In this document: positions 1 to 7,529 of the stretch, piece by piece | Layout of the letters: each line of letters starts with the position of its first letter | Position numbering within the stretch: position 1 is the first letter of the stretch | From: Cognatishimia sp. F0-27 | GTDB taxonomy: Bacteria; Pseudomonadota; Alphaproteobacteria; Rhodobacterales; Rhodobacteraceae | DNA length: 64,000 nt | Reading direction: 5' to 3' | NCBI RefSeq assembly: GCF_020667845.1 | Contig: NZ_JAFMPQ010000002.1 | Span: 62,001 to 126,000 of the forward strand | Notes under the pieces: model-generated | What the model saw: the letters and a program-made list of their open reading frames with translations, nothing else | The model's database searches: none | What the model was told of the DNA's origin: nothing | Translations under genes and position numbers: made by a program

Positions 1-172
1 TTCCTGCAGCCTCCAGCTGTCCATGCCCCAAAAACATGCATCAATCCGTGACCCCGTTCCGAGCCTTATCAGGATCGATGTGTCATTTATCCTCGACGCG
101 GGTAGAATACGCTGAAAAAACGGTGCTCTGAAAGCCCTGTTGGCAGATTATCGCTCAGACGTGAGGTATCCA

Positions 173-1171
173 ATGACCCAGAGAGCCGCTCCCATGGTCG
201 AGATCCACCGTGGCCCCTTCGTGGAAAGCCTGCATTGCGGTCATGCCGTCCTTTGGGACAGGTCTGCCGGGATGGTTGAAGCCTGGGGTGATCCGGGGGC
301 GATCTGTCTGCCGCGAAGCGCGATCAAGATGATTCAGGCCCTGCCACTCGTGGCATCCGGGGCGGCGGACGCTGCGGGGCTGACATTGCGACACCTTGCG
401 CTGGCCTGTGCCTCGCATGAGGGTGCCCCAATGCATGTCGGGCTGGTGCGCGAGTGGCTCGCGGATCAGGAGCTCGATGAAAGGGCGCTGGTCTGTGGGC
501 CGCAGATGTCACGCGACAGGGATCTGAAGCTTCAGATGATCCGGGCCGGTGAAAGCGGTGAGCGGGTGCATAACAATTGCTCGGGCAAGCATGTGGGCTT
601 TCTCACGCTGGCGCGGCACCTCGGGGCGGACCTGGACTATTGCGATCCGTCGCACCCGGTGCAGGTGGGGGTGCTTGAGATGTTCAATGCCCTGACCGAC
701 GAAACCAGCCCGGGATTCGGGATCGACGGGTGTTCCGCGCCGAACCACGCGGCCTCGATCGCGGGGATCGCCCGCGCGATGGCGTTCTTTGCCAGCGCGC
801 ACAAGCGCGACAACAAGCGCAGCCTTGGCGCAGCGCTTCTTGTGAAGGCAATGGCCACACATCCGGAGCTTGTGGCAGGCAAGGGCCGTGCCTGCACGCT
901 TCTGATGCGGGCGGCGCGAGAGCCGCTGGTGGTCAAGACCGGCGCGGAGGGCTTCTTTATCGCGATCCTGCCGAAGCGGCAGCAGGGCATTGCCCTCAAG
1001 ATCGCCGACGGCGCAACGCGCGCGTCCAATTGCGCAATCGCGGCGCTGCTTGTGCGCATGGGAGCGCTGGAGGCGGACCATCCGGATGTGGCCCGCTTCC
1101 TGAAACCGGAGATCCGCAATTGGGATGGCAAGGTAACCGGACACATGGCTCCCGTCGCGGGGCTGATCTGA
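173..1171 (+). CDS. L-asparaginase (type II-like, AnsA/thermolabile family)
   Basis: Predicted 332-residue asparaginase of the family annotated as 'asparaginase II' in alphaproteobacteria, unrelated to E. coli AnsB. It would hydrolyse L-asparagine to aspartate and ammonia. Supporting stretches are LPRSAIKMIQALP near residue 45, CASHEGAPMHVGLV, HNNCSGKHVGFL with its conserved Ser/Lys, and GIDGCSAPNHAASIAG. No signal peptide is visible, so it is probably cytoplasmic. An in-frame TTG lies at 140, but ATG at 173 has a GAGG about seven bases upstream and matches the usual family start. It stands alone and converges with serB. The family call is firm by motif; substrate specificity is inferred. Confidence 0.85.
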   Translation: MTQRAAPMVEIHRGPFVESLHCGHAVLWDRSAGMVEAWGDPGAICLPRSAIKMIQALPLVASGAADAAGLTLRHLALACASHEGAPMHVGLVREWLADQELDERALVCGPQMSRDRDLKLQMIRAGESGERVHNNCSGKHVGFLTLARHLGADLDYCDPSHPVQVGVLEMFNALTDETSPGFGIDGCSAPNHAASIAGIARAMAFFASAHKRDNKRSLGAALLVKAMATHPELVAGKGRACTLLMRAAREPLVVKTGAEGFFIAILPKRQQGIALKIADGATRASNCAIAALLVRMGALEADHPDVARFLKPEIRNWDGKVTGHMAPVAGLI

Positions 1172-1204
1172 CCCCGGTTTGGCGGCCGCTGCGGTTCGGG
1201 TCGT

Positions 1205-2071
1205 TCAGCTCTGGAAATCCGCGCGGGCGTAGCCCTGAAGATAGAGCAGCGCGGTCAGATCGCCGTGGTTCACGCGCAAATCACATTGCGCCTGCACGGT
1301 CGGCTTGGCGTGCAGCGCGACGCCCAGCCCGGCGAGCCCCAACATCCCCAGATCGTTCGCCCCGTCGCCGACTGCGATGGCATCGTCGGGCGTCTTTCCC
1401 AGGCTGGCCGTGATCTCCTCGAGGGCGCTGACCTTGGCATCGCGCCCGAGGATCGGCATCCCGACCTGTCCGGTGAGAACACCGTCATCCGTCAGAAGCG
1501 TATTGGCGCGGTTCTCGTCAAACCCGAGCATGTCGGCAATCCGGCTGGTGAACGCGGTGAAGCCGCCCGATACAAGCGCGGCGTGGGCGCCATTGGCCTT
1601 CATGGTGGACACCAACGCCCGCCCGCCGGGCATCAGCGTGATCCGGGTGTCGATCACGCGCTGGATCACCGTTTCGGGCTGGTCCTTGAGCAGTGCCACG
1701 CGCTCCGTCAGCGCGCCTTCGAAATCCAGTTCCCCGTTCATGGCACGCGCGGTGATGTCCTTCACATGCGCGCCGACACCGGCTTCTTCGGCCAGCTCGT
1801 CGATGCATTCCTGCTCGATCATGGTGCTGTCCATGTCCGCGATAAGCAGCGCCTTGCGCCGGTTCTGTGCGGGCACGATGTTGAGATCCGCCTGTTCGGC
1901 TATGGAGCGGCGGATGTCTTCGATATTGCCCGGCAGCGTCTGGAGCGGAAACTCCGCCGCTTCATCAGGAGACAGCCAGTCGGCGGTGCCACCGCCAAGC
2001 GCGTTGCGCAGGGCTTCCACGAGCGCCGGATCGAGATGGCCGGGGCGAGCGATGAGCGAGGCGATATGCAT
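1205..2071 (-). CDS. serB: Phosphoserine phosphatase SerB
   Basis: Predicted 288-residue HAD-family phosphatase catalysing the last step of serine synthesis (phosphoserine to serine). The HAD motif DMDST (nucleophile and acid aspartates) is near residue 93, followed by the SerB signature EQECIDELAEEAG. The motif-II serine region SGGFTAF and the late GDGANDLGML motif are intact. The first ~80 residues form the ACT-like N-terminal region usual for proteobacterial SerB. The ATG at 2071 has GGAG six bases upstream, which favours it over an in-frame start 39 bases earlier. The gene converges with the asparaginase, leaving 33 bases between the stops. Confidence 0.95.
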   Translation of the reverse strand: MHIASLIARPGHLDPALVEALRNALGGGTADWLSPDEAAEFPLQTLPGNIEDIRRSIAEQADLNIVPAQNRRKALLIADMDSTMIEQECIDELAEEAGVGAHVKDITARAMNGELDFEGALTERVALLKDQPETVIQRVIDTRITLMPGGRALVSTMKANGAHAALVSGGFTAFTSRIADMLGFDENRANTLLTDDGVLTGQVGMPILGRDAKVSALEEITASLGKTPDDAIAVGDGANDLGMLGLAGLGVALHAKPTVQAQCDLRVNHGDLTALLYLQGYARADFQS

Positions 2072-2550
2072 GGATGTCTCCGCTGGGTCAGTTTGGCGGG
2101 CTTGTGGCATGTGAGGGGTTAAATGGCCAGAGGGGCATCCCGCGCCGGGATAGGCTGGAAGCCGCGATCACACGCGCCGGATGGCATGCTGGCTTGGGAG
2201 GGCGTTTGCCCGGCTGGCAAGTCCGCCGGGCTGGTGATGTGTTGGACAGTCTGTGCGCGGCAGGCCCTGCCGGGTCATGGATGGCGCAGCGCCGGTCTCT
2301 GGCGCACCCAGATCTGGGGCCGTTCCGGCGGTCATAGCGCAGTCCCCGGTGCCTCGCGCTTGCGGCGCCCGGTGTCGGGCGGGCGCGCGGCGGCGCCGGG
2401 TGACATGCAGGTAGTCCTGTAGAGCCGTGCGAGGCTTTCGGGGCGGTGGGGCCGGTTGTGGCCGTCCAAGGTCCGGTGGTGCCGCCTTTGTGGGACGGCA
2501 GCCCGATCCGGTGCGCGCCGACGGCACGGGAAAGAGCCGGGCCAGCGCGC
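2072..2550. other. Intergenic region with no recognised gene
   Basis: About 480 GC-rich bases between imuB and serB. Short open frames exist on both strands, but they are rich in Arg/Pro/Gly/Ala, match nothing I recognise and lack convincing ribosome sites. In many proteobacteria dnaE2 would follow imuB here; no such gene or recognisable fragment is seen. Confidence 0.6.
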
Positions 2551-4206
2551 TCAGGCGAAGAGGCCATGGCAGAACCAGCCCTCGGAGATCGCCGCGCCAT
2601 GGGCGTAATAGAGCCAAAGCCGGTCACCCCGGTCGGTTTCCACCTGCCAGTAATCGCGCGCGCCCGAGCGCCAGTTGGGATCGTCGAGCCACCATTCCGG
2701 CGCGATGCGCTCGGGCCCTGTGGCATTCAGGCAGCGGAAATCCCGCCCGCGCCAGCGAAACCGTATTGGCGGGCATGTGCCACTTTCGGCAGTGACCGGT
2801 TCGGGCGTCCAGAGTGTCAGCGGGCGCGGGGCAACGGGGGCCGGCCAGTGCTCTGCGGGCTCTGACCAGGCCGCTGCCAACGTGAGGGCGGTTTTTTCGG
2901 GGATATGGCTTTGCCCCGGGTGACGGCGGGTGATGGCCTCCATGCCGATCCGGGCGCCGAGGCGGCCGATCAGATCCTCCATCGCGGCGCCTCTTGTGGC
3001 CCGGCTCTGTCCTCGTGCCGCGGCCTCAGCATGGCCGGCGCGGGTGCGTTGGTGCAGCGGTTCGTGCCCGGTGGCTTCAAGACGCAGCATGTCGATCCCG
3101 GGTCCTGCGTCGATCTCATCGATCTTCATGGCCAACAAGGGCAGCCAACGTTCCGGGTCGTGATGTGCCGTGGCGGCCGTCACGGTGAGCCATTGCATGC
3201 TGTGATCGCAGCGGTGGGCCTCGATGCGCAGGGTGCGTGCGCCGCGGGCGCGTGTCTCAAGCCGGGCGCAGAGCCGGTCTGTCATGCGCGCCAGCGCGGC
3301 TTCGGTATCTCCCGCGAGGCCAATCGGATCGGGGAAGGACAGCCGCACGGCGAAGCGGTCCGGTGGGGGTGTCGGGCTGATTGGCTCCGGCGCACTGCCT
3401 GTGGCTTGGTCGAGCCGGTCCACCAACCCCCGCCCGAACCGCCGCGCGAGCCCGGCCCGGGGCTGGCCCAGAAGATCGCCCACGCGGCGCAACCCGAGCC
3501 GGCCCAGCTGTGCCAGCGTGTCGGCGTCGAGCCGCAGGGCGGCAATGGGCAGATCGCTCAGCGCGTTGTAACTCTTGCCGATTGGCGCGATGTGATGCGC
3601 CACGGCCGGACCCGTGACCGTCAGCGGCGCCGCGCCACCGCGTTCCCAATGCCGGCGCTTGCCTGCCCGGGAGCGGGTTGCAGGCGCCTCGCTGTCGATT
3701 GCGTCCCCGCTGCGATGGGAGGCGATGCCCTGTTCGGTGTAGCGTGCCAGCGCCCAGGCGGTGCCCAGCGTGTCGGCGATTCCCAGCCGCGCTGTCAGGC
3801 CGAGATCGCTGCAATCCTCTATGACCTGACGACACAGCGCCTCTTCGCCGCCAAAGAGATGGGCACAGCCGGTCAGGTCAATCACCAGCCCGTCCGGCGG
3901 CTCTGCGGATACCCAGGGAGAAAATTTGCCGGCCCAGCGATGCAGCGCGCCGAGAAACGCCGCCTCGTGATGCGCCACACGCGGGCGTGTGACCAGATCG
4001 GCGCAGAGCGCATGGGCGTCGCGCAGCGGCTGGCCCAATGTCAACCCGGCGGCGGAGGCGGCCCGGCTCAATGAGGACAGGGTTTGTGCGGGCCCGTCAC
4101 TGTCGACCACGGCAAAAGGGCGCTCGCCCAGAAGCGGGTCGATGCGGATCAGGCGTTCGGCGCCAAGGCGGGGAAACCAGAGCGAGAGGATTCGACGGTG
4201 GGGCAT
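2551..4206 (-). CDS. imuB: ImuB, Y-family polymerase-like mutasome protein
   Basis: Predicted 551-residue DinB/UmuC-like protein of the ImuB type, which bridges the DnaE2 error-prone polymerase and the sliding clamp during SOS mutagenesis. The N-terminus (LWFPRLGAERL) replaces the acidic metal-binding residues of active Y-family polymerases, and VIDLTGCAHLFGGEEAL near residue 110 is typical of ImuB, so it is probably catalytically inactive. The C-terminus ends in HGLFA, as in ImuB homologues. A helix-hairpin-helix-like stretch (AQLGRLGLRRVGDLLG) lies mid-protein. ATG at 4206 is chosen because an in-frame GTG at 4227 would lie inside the LexA box. No imuA or dnaE2 is adjacent. Confidence 0.88.
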   Translation of the reverse strand: MPHRRILSLWFPRLGAERLIRIDPLLGERPFAVVDSDGPAQTLSSLSRAASAAGLTLGQPLRDAHALCADLVTRPRVAHHEAAFLGALHRWAGKFSPWVSAEPPDGLVIDLTGCAHLFGGEEALCRQVIEDCSDLGLTARLGIADTLGTAWALARYTEQGIASHRSGDAIDSEAPATRSRAGKRRHWERGGAAPLTVTGPAVAHHIAPIGKSYNALSDLPIAALRLDADTLAQLGRLGLRRVGDLLGQPRAGLARRFGRGLVDRLDQATGSAPEPISPTPPPDRFAVRLSFPDPIGLAGDTEAALARMTDRLCARLETRARGARTLRIEAHRCDHSMQWLTVTAATAHHDPERWLPLLAMKIDEIDAGPGIDMLRLEATGHEPLHQRTRAGHAEAAARGQSRATRGAAMEDLIGRLGARIGMEAITRRHPGQSHIPEKTALTLAAAWSEPAEHWPAPVAPRPLTLWTPEPVTAESGTCPPIRFRWRGRDFRCLNATGPERIAPEWWLDDPNWRSGARDYWQVETDRGDRLWLYYAHGAAISEGWFCHGLFA

Positions 4207-4221
4207 GGTTGGCAGCAGTTT

Positions 4222-4236
4222 GTTCACTTTATGTTC
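4222..4236. promoter_or_regulatory. LexA (SOS) box upstream of imuB
   Basis: GTTCACTTTATGTTC is an exact match to the alphaproteobacterial LexA operator GTTC-N7-GTTC. It ends 16 bases upstream of the imuB ATG. It predicts LexA repression and DNA-damage induction of imuB with a very short or absent leader. The divergent dehydrogenase gene starts 132 bases away and is probably not the main target. Confidence 0.85.
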
Positions 4237-4339
4237 TAGTTTTTGCCGCGGGCGGAGTCGAGTCCCTCGCGCTGTCTGTGGATTTATTGCCGTGACGCTC
4301 TCTTGCGAGGACAGGTGGTTTGGCGCAGTGTTCGGCAAA

Positions 4340-4351
4340 AGAACATGTTCT
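4340..4351. promoter_or_regulatory. Perfect 12-bp palindrome before formaldehyde dehydrogenase gene
   Basis: AGAACATGTTCT is a perfect palindrome ending three bases before the ribosome site of the dehydrogenase gene. It does not have the spacing of a LexA box. It could bind a dimeric regulator; which one is unknown. Confidence 0.35.
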
Positions 4352-4368
4352 ACGGGGAGGAAACGGCG

Positions 4369-5481
4369 ATGCGAACACGGGCTGCGGTAGCGCTGGAGGC
4401 GGGCAAGCCTCTTGAGGTGATGGAGGTCAATCTCGACGGGCCAAAGGAGGGGGAGGTCCTGGTGGAAATCAAGGCCACCGGGATTTGCCACACGGACGAA
4501 TTCACGCTGTCCGGGGCTGATCCGGAGGGGCTTTTCCCCGCGATTCTGGGCCATGAGGGCGCTGGCATCGTGGTCGAGTGCGGGCCGGGCGTGACCAGCC
4601 TCAAACCCGGCGATCACGTGATCCCGCTCTACACGCCGGAATGCCGGGAATGCGAATACTGTCTGCATCCCAAGACCAACCTGTGCCAGGCGATCCGCAC
4701 GACCCAGGGTCAGGGCGTGATGCCGGACGGCACTTCGCGCTTCTCGATGCTCGATGGCACGCCGATCCTGCATTACATGGGCTGTTCGACCTTTTCGAAC
4801 CACACGGTGTTGCCGGAGATCGCGCTGGCCAAGATCAATCCGGACGCGCCTTTCGACAAGGTTTGCTATATCGGCTGCGGCGTCACGACGGGCATCGGCG
4901 CGGTGATCAACACCGCCAAGGTGGAAATCGGCAGCCGGGCAATTGTCTTTGGACTGGGCGGGATCGGCCTCAATGTCATTCAGGGCCTGCGCCTTGCGGG
5001 CGCGGACCAGATTGTTGGCGTTGATCTCAATGCAGACAAGAAGGCCATGGCGGAGCGCTTTGGCATGACCGACTTCGTGAACCCCAAGGAGGTCGAGGGC
5101 GATCTGGTGCCTTACCTTGTTGAGCTGACAAAGGGTGGCGCGGATTACACGTTTGACGCGACGGGTAATGTGCAGGTGATGCGCGACGCGCTGGAGTCGG
5201 CGCACAAGGGCTGGGGCGAATCGATCATCATCGGCGTGGCCCCGGCGGGTGCCGAAATCTCCACCCGTCCCTTCCAGCTCGTCACGGGCCGAAGCTGGCG
5301 CGGCACGGCCTTTGGCGGCGCGCGCGGGCGCACGGATGTTCCGAAAATCGTGGACTGGTACATGGAGGGCAAAATCGAGATTGATCCGATGATCACCCAC
5401 ACCATGAGCCTTGATGAGATCAACACCGGCTTCGACCTCATGCACAAGGGCGAGTCGATCCGGTCGGTTGTCTTGTTCTGA
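4369..5481 (+). CDS. frmA: S-(hydroxymethyl)glutathione dehydrogenase / class III alcohol dehydrogenase
   Basis: Predicted 370-residue zinc MDR dehydrogenase that oxidises S-hydroxymethylglutathione (formaldehyde plus glutathione) with NAD. Features seen are the catalytic zinc ligands in TGICHTDEF and GHEGAG, the four-cysteine structural zinc site ([15 protein letters not shown]), and the [12 protein letters not shown] nucleotide-binding loop near residue 195. Length is normal for the family. GGGGAGG eight bases before ATG 4369 fixes the start and excludes a 42-codon upstream extension. It is divergent from imuB. Roseobacters use this enzyme in formaldehyde detoxification; an S-formylglutathione hydrolase is not adjacent. 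Confidence 0.95.
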   Translation: MRTRAAVALEAGKPLEVMEVNLDGPKEGEVLVEIKATGICHTDEFTLSGADPEGLFPAILGHEGAGIVVECGPGVTSLKPGDHVIPLYTPECRECEYCLHPKTNLCQAIRTTQGQGVMPDGTSRFSMLDGTPILHYMGCSTFSNHTVLPEIALAKINPDAPFDKVCYIGCGVTTGIGAVINTAKVEIGSRAIVFGLGGIGLNVIQGLRLAGADQIVGVDLNADKKAMAERFGMTDFVNPKEVEGDLVPYLVELTKGGADYTFDATGNVQVMRDALESAHKGWGESIIIGVAPAGAEISTRPFQLVTGRSWRGTAFGGARGRTDVPKIVDWYMEGKIEIDPMITHTMSLDEINTGFDLMHKGESIRSVVLF

Positions 5482-5598
5482 ACTCCTGACCGGCAAGCAA
5501 ACGGACGGGGTGAGGCGGTGCCTTGCCCCGATCGGCGGCACCGCGGCCGGAGCCCGTCGCGCAGAACGGGCCCGAACTTGATGAGGCACGGCGCAGCC

Positions 5599-6102
5599 AT
5601 GCAGACAGAAATCACCATCAGACCCTATGCCGCGTCGGACGCGCAAGCCGTGACGGATATGCTGATTGCCGTGTTCCGCGCAGGCGACACCTATACCATC
5701 GACCCCGATATCACGCCGGATGATGCGCTGCGCTACTGGACCGGCGCAGAGCGCCGCGTGTTTGTTGCTGAGAGCGGCGGCGTCGTTCTGGGAACCTATT
5801 ATATCGTGCGAAATCAGAAGGGTGGCGGATCGCATGTCTGCAATTGCGGATACGTGACCGCAGAATCGGCGCGTGGGCGCGGCATCGCAAGAGCGATGCT
5901 GGCGCATTCACTGGACATCGCGCCGACGCTGGGATTCCGGGCGATGCAATACAACTTTGTCGTGGCGACGAATACACGGGCCGTGGCCACCTGGGAACGC
6001 GCTGGGTTCGCCATTGTGGGGCGTTTGCCGAAGGCGTTCAGGCACCCGCAGGCGGGTTATGTCGACGCGCTGGTGATGTATCGGGATCTGATCACGGAGT
6101 AG
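5599..6102 (+). CDS. GNAT-family N-acetyltransferase
   Basis: Predicted 167-residue GNAT acetyltransferase; the substrate cannot be told from sequence. The acetyl-CoA loop is visible as ESARGRGIARAML near residue 90, followed by LGFRAMQYNFV and the late NTRAVATWERAGF and IVGRLPKAF stretches common in this family. The likely start is ATG 5599 with GAGGC about ten bases upstream; ATG 5581 is possible. It follows the formaldehyde dehydrogenase on the same strand after a 117-base gap, so co-transcription is possible but not shown. Confidence 0.8.
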   Translation: MQTEITIRPYAASDAQAVTDMLIAVFRAGDTYTIDPDITPDDALRYWTGAERRVFVAESGGVVLGTYYIVRNQKGGGSHVCNCGYVTAESARGRGIARAMLAHSLDIAPTLGFRAMQYNFVVATNTRAVATWERAGFAIVGRLPKAFRHPQAGYVDALVMYRDLITE

Positions 6103-6278
6103 AGCGTGGCAAATCCCGCGCCGCCCGACGGGCGGGATACCGGATTTGCGCGGCAGTCCCCGGAGCATTGGACCTTTCGTGGCATACAGACACGATGCAG
6201 GCTTGGCCGATGCCGCTCAACAGACAGACGCGCGCGCTGCGCTGCGGGGCTGTGGCGAGGCACCTGTTTCAGAGCGTC

Positions 6279-6315
6279 AAACGCCCCGCCTGATACGGAT
6301 CAGAACGGGGCGTTT
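6279..6315. terminator. Hairpin terminator between acetyltransferase and small gene
   Basis: AAACGCCCCG pairs perfectly with CGGGGCGTTT over 10 bp, and an inner CTGAT/ATCAG stem extends the hairpin. It lies 48 bases past the stop of the minus-strand small gene and 176 bases past the acetyltransferase, so it could end either transcript. The T tracts are short. Confidence 0.6.
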
Positions 6316-6362
6316 CGCTACCGCGAGAGTGGACGCAAGCGGTGACGATTCCAGAAAAAGGA

Positions 6363-6497
6363 TCAGGCCTGTTTCGAGACCGGAGTGCCGGTATAGGCCG
6401 TGTTCCCCACCTTCACGACAATCCGCCCGTCAGGCAGATGACGCTCAAGAAGGCCTTGAACAGAAACGCAAGTTCCGAGTGAGATGGTACGAAGCAT
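6363..6497 (-). CDS. Small conserved-looking 44-residue protein
   Basis: Translation gives MLRTISLGTCVSVQGLLERH followed by about 24 more residues ending in VSKQA. A strong ribosome site (GGGGAG, seven bases before ATG 6497), a candidate -10 box in an AT-rich leader and a hairpin after the stop together argue for a real gene. The start MLRTISLGTCVSVQG resembles short uncharacterised proteins I recall from Rhodobacteraceae; that is recollection and was not searched. Its alternating VVKVGNTAYTG pattern suggests a small beta-rich fold. No function is assigned. Confidence 0.7.
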   Translation of the reverse strand: MLRTISLGTCVSVQGLLERHLPDGRIVVKVGNTAYTGTPVSKQA

Positions 6498-6569
6498 GAG
6501 TGAACTCCCCAATAAAGCTCACTATGAAGCTAGGGGCGAACCGTTAACAAATCGAGAAAAAAAACATCA

Positions 6570-6575
6570 ATTATA
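6570..6575 (-). promoter_or_regulatory. Candidate -10 box for the 44-residue gene
   Basis: On the minus strand TATAAT occurs here, about 70 bases upstream of the small gene, in the most AT-rich stretch of the neighbourhood, which also has an A8 run. No good -35 hexamer at 16-18 bases is visible. Confidence 0.4.
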
Positions 6576-6629
6576 GATAATTTTCGATCAAATTCGCGCC
6601 GTTTCACGAAACCTTTGCACAATGCCTCA

Positions 6630-7028
6630 TCAAAGCCAGTCGCGCAGGATGGGAATCAGCGGGATATCGGCCGGTGGCATGTCGTAATTCCGAATCTCTT
6701 TGGCCCGCACCCATTTCAGCGTCTGGCCCTCGCGGGACCGCGGCACGCCTTGCCATTTCCGACAGGCAAAAAGCGGCATGAGCAGGTGGAAATCATCGTA
6801 GCTGTGGGAGGCAAAGGTCAACGGCGCAAGGCAGGAGGCCCAAGTGTCGATGCCAAGCTCTTCCTGCAATTCGCGGATCAGCGCGGCTTCGGGAGTCTCG
6901 CCGGGTTCGACCTTGCCACCGGGGAATTCCCAGAGCCCGGCCATGGATTTGCCTTCTGGGCGCTGGGCAAGCAGCACGCGGCCATCGACATCGATCAAGG
7001 CGACGGCGGAGACGAGGACGATCTTCAT
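6630..7028 (-). CDS. mutT: 8-oxo-dGTP diphosphatase MutT (Nudix)
   Basis: Predicted 132-residue Nudix hydrolase that removes oxidised dGTP from the nucleotide pool. The Nudix box GX5EX7REUXEEXGU is complete: GGKVEPGETPEAALIRELQEELGI in outline, starting near residue 38. The preceding LAQRPEGKSMAGLWEFPGGK is typical of MutT. ATG 7028 has GAAAGG eight bases upstream. The gene lies downstream of argJ on the same strand, but 500 bases of repetitive non-coding sequence separate them, so it probably has its own promoter. Confidence 0.92.
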   Translation of the reverse strand: MKIVLVSAVALIDVDGRVLLAQRPEGKSMAGLWEFPGGKVEPGETPEAALIRELQEELGIDTWASCLAPLTFASHSYDDFHLLMPLFACRKWQGVPRSREGQTLKWVRAKEIRNYDMPPADIPLIPILRDWL

Positions 7029-7067
7029 GGCGGGGCCTTTCGAAGGGATTTGCGCCGTTATTGAACG

Positions 7068-7122
7068 ATGCACATTCCATGCACAACCCATGCACATTCC
7101 ATGCGCATGCCATGCTGCCGCC
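7068..7122. repeat. Imperfect 11-bp tandem repeat upstream of mutT
   Basis: Five consecutive 11-mers: ATGCACATTCC, ATGCACAACCC, ATGCACATTCC, ATGCGCATGCC and the degenerate ATGCTGCCGCC. The array starts 40 bases before the mutT start codon, so it sits in the promoter or leader. Regular 11-bp spacing puts all units on one helix face. Confidence 0.8.
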
Positions 7123-7199
7123 GGCCCGCGGCGTGTGCGCCGGTCCCACTGCACCGTTGCCCGTCTCCGGACTGCGCAGAGGCTTATGGTAAGAGCGGA

Positions 7200-7529
7200 G
7201 CAAGGCGACGCCGGAGGCGCGCTCCGGCCCGGTCGCGCGCGGAGCGGTGACGGACAGGAACGGGGGGCAGGATCGGGAGAGTGGCGGCCGGACCCGGGTG
7301 TGGGCAGCAGAACCGGGCAGACGCAGGACGGGGAAGGGCGGCACTGGGAAGGGCAGGCTCGGGGAGAAGGCGGACGGGGAAGGCAGGACCGCGGAGGAGC
7401 AGGACGGGGAGGAGCGGCACGGGGATGGGTGGCACACGGAACGGCAGGCGCGATGATCGCAGAGCGGTCGCGCGCCCCCGTGGCCACGCAGATCGGCGGC
7501 CACGGGCAGGACGACGCGGCGCGATGCCG
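7200..7529. repeat. Purine-rich low-complexity tract with a G-quadruplex motif
   Basis: The plus strand is dominated by GGGG/GGGA blocks with recurring GACGGGGAAGG-like words (for example around 7328 and 7373). At 7330-7353 the pattern is G4-AA-G3-CGGCACT-G3-AA-G3, satisfying the canonical quadruplex rule (runs of at least three G, loops up to seven). No gene is supported in this stretch. Confidence 0.7.

Noticed and set aside
2072-2550. dnaE2 or a remnant of it after imuB
   Set aside because: No polymerase motif in any frame and the space is far too short.
4330-4350. GTTC/GAAC words before frmA as a second LexA box
   Set aside because: Spacing and orientation do not fit GTTC-N7-GTTC; recorded instead as a separate palindrome.
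4207-5907. N-terminal extension of imuB by 567 codons
   Set aside because: The extension is antisense to the formaldehyde dehydrogenase and crosses the LexA box; ImuB starts normally at 4206.
7068-7122. CRISPR-like array
   Set aside because: Units are 11 bp and contiguous, with no spacers; no array of spaced direct repeats is seen anywhere in the window.
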